DNA of 8,946 nt from CAZVCJ01 sp964625745 (GTDB taxonomy: Bacteria; Chloroflexota; Anaerolineae; VGOG01), in assembly GCA_964625745.1 (NCBI GenBank), contig CAZVCJ010000164.1:1-8946 (forward strand), written 5' to 3'. The position numbers and the translations under genes were made by a program. Under the pieces are notes generated by a model. It made no database searches. It was not told the origin of the DNA and worked only from the letters and a program-made list of their open reading frames with translations. The stretch's first letter is position 1. Every line of letters begins with the position of its first letter. Shown here piece after piece: positions 1 through 6,536 of this stretch.

Positions 1-28
1 CACGCCGCTGCATAATTCTCGCACATAA

Positions 29-109
29 CGCAAATCTTGTAGAGTAATTCTATATCGTCCTGCGCCACTTCGCTATGTAACTATCCCCAAAGGAGACCAA
101 GTTCGCAAG
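29..109 (+). other. Upstream in-frame continuation of the RT; true start missing or broken
   Basis: The reading frame of the RT stays open from 29 to 109 after a TAA at 26-28. It encodes YRPAPLRYVTIPKGDQVRKL (bases 53-112), which matches the N-terminal RT block (Y-R-P-x-P...V-x-I-P-K...R) seen before motif 1 in group II-like and UG RTs. No ATG, GTG or TTG lies in this frame between the stop and TTG 110; only ATT at 47 and ATC at 83 are possible rare starts. AAAGGAGA at 88-95 resembles a ribosome binding site, but it also encodes the conserved K-G-D and lies ~15 bases before TTG 110. The gene is therefore either 5'-truncated, frameshifted, or started unusually. Confidence 0.6.
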
Positions 110-3100
110 TTGTATTTTACTGAGCCTCGCGATTCCGTGGTGATACAGGCTGTTATCAATGTAATCGGCCCAGTTTTTGAGGCCGAATTTAGCGAGTGTA
201 GCTTCGGCAACCGCCTTAACATTGGCGACAGAGAAAGCCACGACATATATCGCCGATGGCAGGACCAGTACAACAGTTACGTCTCGGTCGTACGCAGTTT
301 CCTAGATGAAGGGCCCGACGCTTGGTACTTGATCACTGACATTGAGAATTTCTACCCATCCATCCGTCTTGAGCGGCTCCGTGGACTAATCGCAGCCAAA
401 GTAACTAGTGAACGTACCCTCGCTATCATTGAATTGTTTCTAAATCTCCAAGCTATAAACCTTGACGAACAACTGGAGCCAATCGAAGGCTTGCCAGTGG
501 GAGCGATTTATGCCCATTTCTTCGCTAACTTCTATTTGACCCAGTTTGATAATCTAGCAGTCCAATGCACTCGGGGATACGCTCGATATGTTGATGACAT
601 CTGTTTAGTCTGTCAAGACAAAAACAGTCTGAAAGCAGCGGAGCGACTTCTGGGAGAGTACTTAGAGCGATGGGATCAAGGCTTCAAGGCCATAAAGACT
701 GAGCGGCGCTCAGTCAAGGAGTGGGGGCCGCTAATTGATCATACACGCAAGATGAAGTACGCAAGAAGGCTGGACTTTATAGGGGCACTCGATTTTAGTC
801 CAGAGCAAATCGAGGCCGTGAGTGATGCGGAACGCCTCTTCCGTGACTTGTATCTCGTCGTTGAGAAAGAGGGTGACGTTGACAGACTAGTTGAGGATGC
901 AGGATTCGTCATCAGCCGGTTGAAGAAGCTCAGAGAGCCAAATCTTGATAGCGTAGTCTATTCATTACTGGAAATGCGTCCTTTAAAACCTTCGACCTTG
1001 CGAGTAGCCCTGAGTTGTCTGCTTGAGATCGAACTTCCCAACCCTTCTCAAAGATTCCAACAATACTTGGTTCGTCGAGGAGATGACTGGGGCTACAGTC
1101 GAATTAACCTGCTGCAGATTCTGCCGTATTTCTCTCAGAATGCTGGAGAGATGAAGAGGCTGCTAATCGAAGAGTTCTCACAAGATCCCAGTTACCTAGT
1201 AAGGGCCAATACGTACTGTGCACTCAAGATTTTGGCAGAGCGTGGAGCAATTTCGCTAAGCATTGAGGAATTGCGTCACCGTAGAGAAACAGAGACTTCA
1301 CCTTATGCCTTGCAGCGCTTGCTTGATTGTTATGCGGTGGTTTCAGAGGACGCGGTCTGGCTTTCCCTTCTTTCTGTTGTAAGACCGGATAGCCCCGAGC
1401 AGGCAGCGGCAGTAGCCAGAGCATTTTGTCAGTTGTTGGAGTCCAAGCGCATAGAGCCTGCGCTATTAGAGAGTGTCTTGCCAGCATTTGAGCGCATTAA
1501 AACTCCTGACGTGGAAAGCTACATACATCTCTTCTACCTTACTTCAAGATTTGGTGCCTTCTGGATGATTTCTCAGATCCTGAACAAGGCACGCGACCAG
1601 ATTGGTGAACAACTATCTAATGAGCTGTTCTCAATTGTAGCGCTGGAGGTCATAGAAGAGCTCGCGTTACAGACTCAACTTGGGCGACTGTATCAATTCT
1701 CTGACTTCGTGAATCGAGTCGGATTAAGAACCGAAGCAAGCTTAGGATTTGAAGAGGTCATAAGTCGCACTCGGGACGTTGAGCTGCGGCAACGAGCGCG
1801 AGTTCACCGAGATGCACTAAGGCAGGCTTCGGTTTCAATTGGACTACCTGAGTGGTATGCAAATGATCCAACCTGTAACCGTGGTTTATATCGTGAATCA
1901 AAAGGGGACTCAGGGTATCGATGTTTTGAATTCTTTAGCGAAGCAACACACCGCGCTGGGACCCTCGAATTGATCTCAGTAAGGCGGATTCAAGATAATG
2001 GCTTCTCGAACGTGGATGAATGGGCTGCGTACCTGCATCGGCTTGACAGGGAAGGTCTTATATCCTTGATCGCCATTGGCCCCTACAGTGAGAATGGTTC
2101 AGATCGAGTCTTCTGCCTATACGAAAAGCCAGAAGGGTTTCAAACACTTGTAGAATGGCTACAGCATCCAAACGCTGAAGGGCTATTACCTGTGTCGGTT
2201 GTACTTGAGATGGGACTTTCTCTTGTGCAAGTGATTTCTGAGACTAAATGCGACGATTTCCATTTGCGGTCTGTTGATCCACTCAACGTATTGTGGAATT
2301 CGACTGGAAAGATCAAACTGTTGAACATTGGAGCCAGCCTGGGAATTCCGAGTTACCAATGTGGTGTGCCAGAATGTCGAGTTTCCAGCAGTCGAGATGA
2401 AATCGGTCCCAGTACCGCCACATATCATCTTGGACTCTTGCTGCTTCAGCTTGTGAGAAAAGAATGTCCTTTGCAAGCAGTCAATTTGACTCGAGCCAGA
2501 TATGGGGATCGTCTGACTTTGCCTGACCTCGTTGACATGCCGGACATTCCACCCCAATTCCGTCTGATTTTAGTCAGGATGCTTCAGAAGGTTCCAGACT
2601 ATCGGTATTCGAGCTTGCATTGTCTTGAGCAAGACCTACGCGATGCTGCTGCATTCACACGTTCACTCTCTGCTTTGCGCTCTAAGAATGAGGAAGACGC
2701 AACTGTCTGGCCCACCCTGCAGGATTTTGTGACCTTTCGTTTGAAGATCATTTCTAGAAACCCAGAGTTGCAGAACTGTCCGCCTATAATACAAGTGCAC
2801 AGAATGCTTGGAGACCTGTCTGGTTCTTTAGCGTTCCTGTCTGAGGCAATGCTATCAACCTGGCAGGTGTACACTCGGATGCGTCCGCAATCTTCGATGT
2901 TTCCATCAAGTTTTCAAGCACGGAACCTGAGCCCTGAGGGACGGCGCCTGTTGGGAATTGCAGAAGGTTGGGAAGAAGCCGTGACTTTGCGCTTAAACCA
3001 CTATATCCCAACGCCTTTGACAAAGCTTTGTCTGTACCAGACTCTCGCCGTCGAAGCTTCAGCCTGCTTGATTGCTTCTGTCGTAGCTAGTTCAGGTATC

Positions 3101-4117
3101 TCACAGGATACTGTGGCAGAAATGAACAAGGCGGTGTTGGACGTTATGGGAGAACTGAAAGGCAATCATAGTGCCACATTCACTATTCGCCCCCCGAACC
3201 AAACTTCAATCGCTATTAGTGTAAGGTTCTACAGCGATGATCTACAACAACTGCAACAATTCATCAGTTGGTTACGTAGCGATTATACCTCACCTTATAG
3301 AAAACGAGCGAGCTCATTGAAAGCAGTGGGGCTGTTTTTAGTCCTTTTTGGATTTGGTTGTGAGGTACTCCGAAATGGTCAGTTGATTGCCCAGTCTAGG
3401 CCTGTTTTGCGTTTGAATCGTACGAGGTTGAGCGGGCGTAACCTCTGGCAATTACTCAAAGACCTTGCCGTGCTTGATGAAGAGATATCCCACTTCCAAG
3501 GCACTTGCCTCAGTGAAAGCGAAGAGAGCGAGCGACTCTATGTCCAGCAGGCGGCTGAGGCTTGGACACGGATTCCGGAAACTATTGACTTCATCCGACG
3601 TGTTAACCCAAGCAAACGGTTAGCTGCTGAACTGTATGCTTATCACTACTGGCAACGTGATGGCATTGCCCGGTTAACTTTCCCACATTTCAAGGAGCTG
3701 AGTTTCTCTGTTTCCGAGACATTCGTGTCTGGCGGCCTAATGAAAAAACGAGATGCTAAACGACCAATAAGGGCTGAGGTATGGAGTGATAAAAGCACAC
3801 AAAAAGTATGCTCGGTTCTTGCTCCTTCGGAGTATTTCAAGGGATTACCGCTTTCTGAAAGAAGAATCTCGCCAGCCCGGATTGCGAGTTGGATGCGGAA
3901 GCATCGTTACCAGCGAGCTCTGATATTCATGACTATAGGACTAGGACTCCCGATAGTCACTATGTGGTTTCTTGGCACAGTCTTGGGAATTGTAATCCCA
4001 CCTCTATTCCAATACACAACATATTTCCTAGGACTTATCGTTCCAAATCTGATAGCCGACAGTATACAGAGCGTTCTAGCTACGTTATGCCCAGAGGACG
4101 CGTCACTGGTTGAATAA
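110..4117 (+). CDS. Multidomain reverse transcriptase: RT, HEAT-like repeats, pseudokinase, C-terminal membrane anchor
   Basis: Residues are numbered from TTG 110. The RT palm is clear: motif A DIENFYPSI from D77, motif B-like GLPVG from G127, catalytic YVDD at 160-163, and a following KTER segment. Residues ~265-575 are helical, HEAT-like (e.g. RANTYCALKILAERG). Residues ~582-850 look like a protein kinase fold with degenerate catalytic sites. Residues ~850-1262 are unassigned. Residues 1270-1300 and ~1302-1317 are strongly hydrophobic, preceded by basic RKHRYQR. RT plus helical repeats recalls the AbiA/AbiK/Abi-P2 and UG/DRT antiphage RTs (family knowledge), so a defence role by DNA synthesis, tethered to the membrane, is inferred. 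The TTG start is doubtful because conserved RT sequence continues upstream. AT-richer composition than the next genes suggests horizontal acquisition. It does not look like a group II intron maturase. The RT call is firm; the function is a hypothesis. Confidence 0.85.
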   Translation: MYFTEPRDSVVIQAVINVIGPVFEAEFSECSFGNRLNIGDRESHDIYRRWQDQYNSYVSVVRSFLDEGPDAWYLITDIENFYPSIRLERLRGLIAAKVTSERTLAIIELFLNLQAINLDEQLEPIEGLPVGAIYAHFFANFYLTQFDNLAVQCTRGYARYVDDICLVCQDKNSLKAAERLLGEYLERWDQGFKAIKTERRSVKEWGPLIDHTRKMKYARRLDFIGALDFSPEQIEAVSDAERLFRDLYLVVEKEGDVDRLVEDAGFVISRLKKLREPNLDSVVYSLLEMRPLKPSTLRVALSCLLEIELPNPSQRFQQYLVRRGDDWGYSRINLLQILPYFSQNAGEMKRLLIEEFSQDPSYLVRANTYCALKILAERGAISLSIEELRHRRETETSPYALQRLLDCYAVVSEDAVWLSLLSVVRPDSPEQAAAVARAFCQLLESKRIEPALLESVLPAFERIKTPDVESYIHLFYLTSRFGAFWMISQILNKARDQIGEQLSNELFSIVALEVIEELALQTQLGRLYQFSDFVNRVGLRTEASLGFEEVISRTRDVELRQRARVHRDALRQASVSIGLPEWYANDPTCNRGLYRESKGDSGYRCFEFFSEATHRAGTLELISVRRIQDNGFSNVDEWAAYLHRLDREGLISLIAIGPYSENGSDRVFCLYEKPEGFQTLVEWLQHPNAEGLLPVSVVLEMGLSLVQVISETKCDDFHLRSVDPLNVLWNSTGKIKLLNIGASLGIPSYQCGVPECRVSSSRDEIGPSTATYHLGLLLLQLVRKECPLQAVNLTRARYGDRLTLPDLVDMPDIPPQFRLILVRMLQKVPDYRYSSLHCLEQDLRDAAAFTRSLSALRSKNEEDATVWPTLQDFVTFRLKIISRNPELQNCPPIIQVHRMLGDLSGSLAFLSEAMLSTWQVYTRMRPQSSMFPSSFQARNLSPEGRRLLGIAEGWEEAVTLRLNHYIPTPLTKLCLYQTLAVEASACLIASVVASSGISQDTVAEMNKAVLDVMGELKGNHSATFTIRPPNQTSIAISVRFYSDDLQQLQQFISWLRSDYTSPYRKRASSLKAVGLFLVLFGFGCEVLRNGQLIAQSRPVLRLNRTRLSGRNLWQLLKDLAVLDEEISHFQGTCLSESEESERLYVQQAAEAWTRIPETIDFIRRVNPSKRLAAELYAYHYWQRDGIARLTFPHFKELSFSVSETFVSGGLMKKRDAKRPIRAEVWSDKSTQKVCSVLAPSEYFKGLPLSERRISPARIASWMRKHRYQRALIFMTIGLGLPIVTMWFLGTVLGIVIPPLFQYTTYFLGLIVPNLIADSIQSVLATLCPEDASLVE

Positions 4118-4124
4118 TGAAGGC

Positions 4125-4146
4125 ACACGATTTCGTGTTGGTTTTG
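4125..4146 (+). terminator. Weak possible terminator after the RT gene
   Basis: Eight bases after the RT stop, ACACG (4125-4129) and CGTGT (4134-4138) form a 5-bp stem with an ATTT loop, followed by TGG and TTTT (4142-4145). The stem is short and only moderately GC-rich, so this is weak as an intrinsic terminator. Its place between two blocks of different composition is the main support. Confidence 0.3.
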
Positions 4147-4150
4147 GCTG

Positions 4151-4161
4151 ACTCAGTGAGT
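4151..4161. promoter_or_regulatory. Short perfect dyad, possible operator
   Basis: ACTCAGTGAGT is a perfect 5-1-5 inverted repeat, 66 bases before the ATG of the helicase operon. No convincing -35/-10 pair can be placed around it. A regulator binding site is one reading; chance is another. Confidence 0.15.
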
Positions 4162-4180
4162 TCGCAGATCCTCAATGCCA

Positions 4181-4213
4181 GTTTCGAGTTTCTACGTTTC
4201 ACGTTTCACGCTT
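4181..4213 (+). repeat. Short direct repeat of the heptamer GTTTCAC
   Basis: GTTTCACGTTTCACG at 4196-4210 is two adjacent copies of GTTTCAC plus a further G, with a related GTTTCGAGTTTCTAC just before it (4181-4195). It ends about 15 bases before the helicase start. Function is unknown; it resembles the short intergenic repeats of repeat-rich genomes. The rest of the 4118-4226 spacer shows no gene. Confidence 0.45.
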
Positions 4214-4226
4214 AGGCAGATTGTCA

Positions 4227-6536
4227 ATGATACCTTTCACCCTTTCCAACCACCAACTCGCCCTCATCAACCACCCCATAGAAAACACTATCTTCCTCGA
4301 AGGCCCGGCCGGCACGGGCAAGACCACCGCCGGGGTCGGGCGTCTCCTCCACCTGCTCGACTCCCGCGTCCGCGCCAGGGCGATCCTGGTGCTGGTGCCC
4401 CAGCGCACACTGGCCACGCCGTACTACGAAGCCCTCCGCCGCCCGACCGTGAGGGCCGGCGGGCAGGTAACAATCTCCACTGTCGGCGGCCTGGCCCAGC
4501 AGGCGGTGGACCTCTTCTGGCCGCTCATCGCCGAGGAGGCGGGCTTCGGCCAGCCCGACCAACCACCCACCTTTCTCACCCTGGAGACGGCCCAATACTA
4601 CATGGCCCGCCTGGTCCGCCCTCTCCTCGACCAGGGCTACTTCGAGACGGTGACCATCAACCGCAACCGCCTCTACAGCCAGATCATTGACAACCTCAAC
4701 AAGGCCGCCGTGGTCGGTTTCCCCCACACCCAGATCGGCCAGCGACTCAAAGCCGCCTGGGGAGGTGAACAAAGCCAAAGGCGCATCTACGACGAGGCCC
4801 AGGCCTGCGCCACCCGCTTCCGCGACTACTGCCTGGCCCACAACCTGCTCGACTTTTCGCTCCAGGTCGAAGTGTTTGTCAACCATCTATGGAACCATCC
4901 CCTGTGCCACGACTATCTGCTGACCCGCTACACCCACCTCATCGTGGACAACGTCGAGGAAGATACCCCGGTGGCCCACGACCTGTTGAGGGAATGGCTG
5001 CCCCATTGTCAGTCCGCGCTCCTGATCTACGACCAGGAGGCCGGCTACCGTCGCTTCCTGGGAGCCGATCCACAGAATGCCTACGCCCTCAAGCAGTTGT
5101 GCCAGGAGGAGGTTGCCTTCAGCGAATCCTACGTCACCTCGCCCGACTTGCGGGCCTTCGCCACCCAGTTGGCCCGCAGCTTCAATCGCCCGGCGGAAGC
5201 TCCCCCCCCCTTCATCCCCCCCAATTGGGGGGGATTGAGGGGGGCGGGGAAGGGTTCAGGAGACGTGCGCGCAGTGCTGGCCTACGAATACCACCGCTAC
5301 CACCCTCAGATGCTCGACTGGGTCGCCAGCGAGATCGCCAGCCTGGTGCACGAGCAGGATGTCCCCCCCGGGGAGATCGTCGTGCTGGCCCCGTTCCTGA
5401 CCGACGCCCTCCGTTTCTCACTGATGAACAGGCTGGAGCGGCTGGGCGTCCCGGCTCGTTCCCATCGCCCCTCACGGGCCCTGCGGGAGGAACCGGCTAC
5501 TCAATGCTTGCTGACCCTGGCAGCCATCGCTCATCCCCGGTGGGGCATCTGCCCCGGCCGGTTCGACGTGGCCTACGCCCTGATGCAGTCCATTGACGGG
5601 ATGGACCTGGTGCGGGCGCAACTCCTGGCCGAGATCGTGTACCGCATCAAGGACCATGTGCCCACTCTGAGCTCCTTTGACCAGATCAACCCCGATATGC
5701 AGGAGCGCGTCACTTTTGTGCTGGGTGGGCGCTACGAAGACCTGCGGGCCTGGATCGAAGACTACATCGCCGGGCCAAAGGCTCCCCTCCCTGAAGTGGG
5801 GAGGGGTTGGGGGAGGGGTCCTGTGGCATTCGACCACTTCCTGAGCCGTTTGTTCGGCGAGGTGCTGTCCCAGGCCGGGTACGGCTTTCACCGCAACTAT
5901 GATGCCGGGGAAGTGGCCGCCAACCTGATCGAGTCGGTGCAAAAATTCCGCTGGGTGACAAATGTAACTTTCCCCCCAAAGCCTGCCCTAAGCCCCGTCG
6001 AAGGGTTGGGGGGGGCCGAGGAAGGGGTGACAACTTCCCCCCCAGGGTTGGGGGGGACCGAGGGGGGGCATGAGGGCGAACTTAAACCCCTGGGGCAGGA
6101 GTACGTCGAGATGGTGCAGGACGGCGTGGTCGCCGCCCAATACATCCGCAGTTGGCAGCTCCAGCCGGAAGACGCGGTGCTGCTGGCTCCGGCCTACACC
6201 TTCTTGATGAGCAACCGACCGGTGGACTATCAGTTCTGGCTCAACGCCGGAGGCCGGGGCTGGTGGGAACGGCTCTATCAGCCGCTCACCCACCCCTACG
6301 TGCTCAGCCGTCACTGGCCATCGAATGAGGTCTGGAGCGATGCCGACGAATTCGAGACAAGGCAGGAAGCGCTCTATCGCCTCACCCTGGGCCTGATCCG
6401 CCGTTGCCGCCGCAAGATCTACCTCGGACTCAGTGAGCTGGGCGAGCAGGGCTACGAGCAACAGGGGCCGCTGCTGCAAGCCATCCAGCGAGTGCTGCGC
6501 CGCCTGCCGACCGAATCGGAGGCAGCCGATGTTTAA
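4227..6536 (+). CDS. AddB-like UvrD-family helicase subunit with degenerate ATPase motifs
   Basis: This 769-residue protein from ATG 4227 has an intact Walker A, GPAGTGKT (26-33). The downstream motifs are eroded: motif II reads VDNVEED around D241, where active enzymes have VDExQD, and motif III reads YDQEAGYRRFLGAD around D269, where GDxxQSIY is expected. A motif IV-like region (EIVVLAPF...LGVPARS) follows, but no canonical TxHxxKGLE or YVAxTRA. It may bind ATP but probably hydrolyses it poorly, like the helicase-dead AddB subunit; here the nuclease domain sits on a separate gene. It overlaps the next helicase by 8 bases, implying a complex for DNA-end resection. ATG 4227 is preferred over TTG 4221, though only a weak AGG precedes it. 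G/C-run inserts add about 20, 13 and 35 residues near 325-342, 519-532 and 580-615. An independent helicase-like scaffold is the alternative. Confidence 0.85.
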   Translation: MIPFTLSNHQLALINHPIENTIFLEGPAGTGKTTAGVGRLLHLLDSRVRARAILVLVPQRTLATPYYEALRRPTVRAGGQVTISTVGGLAQQAVDLFWPLIAEEAGFGQPDQPPTFLTLETAQYYMARLVRPLLDQGYFETVTINRNRLYSQIIDNLNKAAVVGFPHTQIGQRLKAAWGGEQSQRRIYDEAQACATRFRDYCLAHNLLDFSLQVEVFVNHLWNHPLCHDYLLTRYTHLIVDNVEEDTPVAHDLLREWLPHCQSALLIYDQEAGYRRFLGADPQNAYALKQLCQEEVAFSESYVTSPDLRAFATQLARSFNRPAEAPPPFIPPNWGGLRGAGKGSGDVRAVLAYEYHRYHPQMLDWVASEIASLVHEQDVPPGEIVVLAPFLTDALRFSLMNRLERLGVPARSHRPSRALREEPATQCLLTLAAIAHPRWGICPGRFDVAYALMQSIDGMDLVRAQLLAEIVYRIKDHVPTLSSFDQINPDMQERVTFVLGGRYEDLRAWIEDYIAGPKAPLPEVGRGWGRGPVAFDHFLSRLFGEVLSQAGYGFHRNYDAGEVAANLIESVQKFRWVTNVTFPPKPALSPVEGLGGAEEGVTTSPPGLGGTEGGHEGELKPLGQEYVEMVQDGVVAAQYIRSWQLQPEDAVLLAPAYTFLMSNRPVDYQFWLNAGGRGWWERLYQPLTHPYVLSRHWPSNEVWSDADEFETRQEALYRLTLGLIRRCRRKIYLGLSELGEQGYEQQGPLLQAIQRVLRRLPTESEAADV
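5201..5250. repeat. Intragenic hairpin element with C-run and G-run arms
   Basis: The core C7-AATT-G7 at 5216-5233 is a perfect 18-base palindrome. The flanks extend the symmetry imperfectly: TCCCCCCCCCTTCAT on the left against ATTGAGGGGGGCGGGGA on the right. The element lies in frame inside the AddB-like gene and encodes a low-complexity PPPFIPPNWGGLRGAG stretch with no helicase motif, so it looks inserted into a loop. Confidence 0.75.
5782..5820. repeat. Intragenic G/C-run palindromic repeat
   Basis: CCCCTCCC and GGGGAGGGG arms around a short TGAAGT loop are followed by TTGGGGGAGGGGTC. It encodes APLPEVGRGWGRGP between two ordinary helicase segments (DYIAGPK and VAFDHF). It belongs to the same general class as the other G/C-run inserts here but differs in sequence. 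Confidence 0.65.
5965..6068. repeat. Two tandem, related G/C-run palindromes inside the AddB-like gene
   Basis: Unit 1 has outer arms CCCCCCAA (5972-5979) and TTGGGGGG (6006-6013) enclosing a CCTAAG...CGAAGGG core. Unit 2 is a shorter version, C7 (6037-6043) and G7 (6050-6056), without that core. Both are preceded by a GTGACAA-like sequence and both end in TTGGGGGG followed by GxCCGAGG, which suggests duplication or serial insertion. They encode about 35 residues of P/G-rich linker. Several nearby G-runs could form a G-quadruplex. Confidence 0.7.
6518..6522 (+). promoter_or_regulatory. Ribosome binding site for the AddA-like helicase
   Basis: GGAGG lies six bases before ATG 6529 and inside the end of the preceding gene. 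It decides the start: a longer open frame exists upstream but lacks such a site and reads as out-of-frame sequence of the AddB-like gene. Confidence 0.75.

Noticed and set aside
1..72. Minus-strand coding fragment (RITLQDLRYVRELC-like peptide) at the left edge
   Set aside because: It reads plausibly as protein but has no start in the window and overlaps the + strand RT block YRPAPLRYV. It is too short to support.
110..800. Group II intron maturase or retron RT
   Set aside because: No intron domain V/VI RNA, maturase or HNH domain follows the palm, and no msr/msd-like RNA is visible. The box is YVDD, not the YADD usual in those groups. Upstream sequence is missing, so a linked RNA there cannot be excluded.
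110..4226. Diversity-generating retroelement
   Set aside because: I saw no pair of near-identical template/variable repeats differing at adenines and no C-type lectin target gene in the window.
4118..4226. Small gene or ncRNA in the spacer
   Set aside because: The 109 bases contain only a weak hairpin, a short dyad and a heptamer repeat; no open frame with a ribosome site or extended RNA fold is evident.
4175..4690. + strand frame of 171 codons overlapping the AddB-like gene
   Set aside because: Its translation is a P/R/H-rich out-of-frame product of the helicase gene, which carries Walker A in its own frame.
6433..6528. Longer N terminus for the AddA-like helicase
   Set aside because: The extra 32 codons lie inside the upstream gene in another frame. 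ATG 6529 has GGAGG at ideal spacing and starts just before the Q-motif region.
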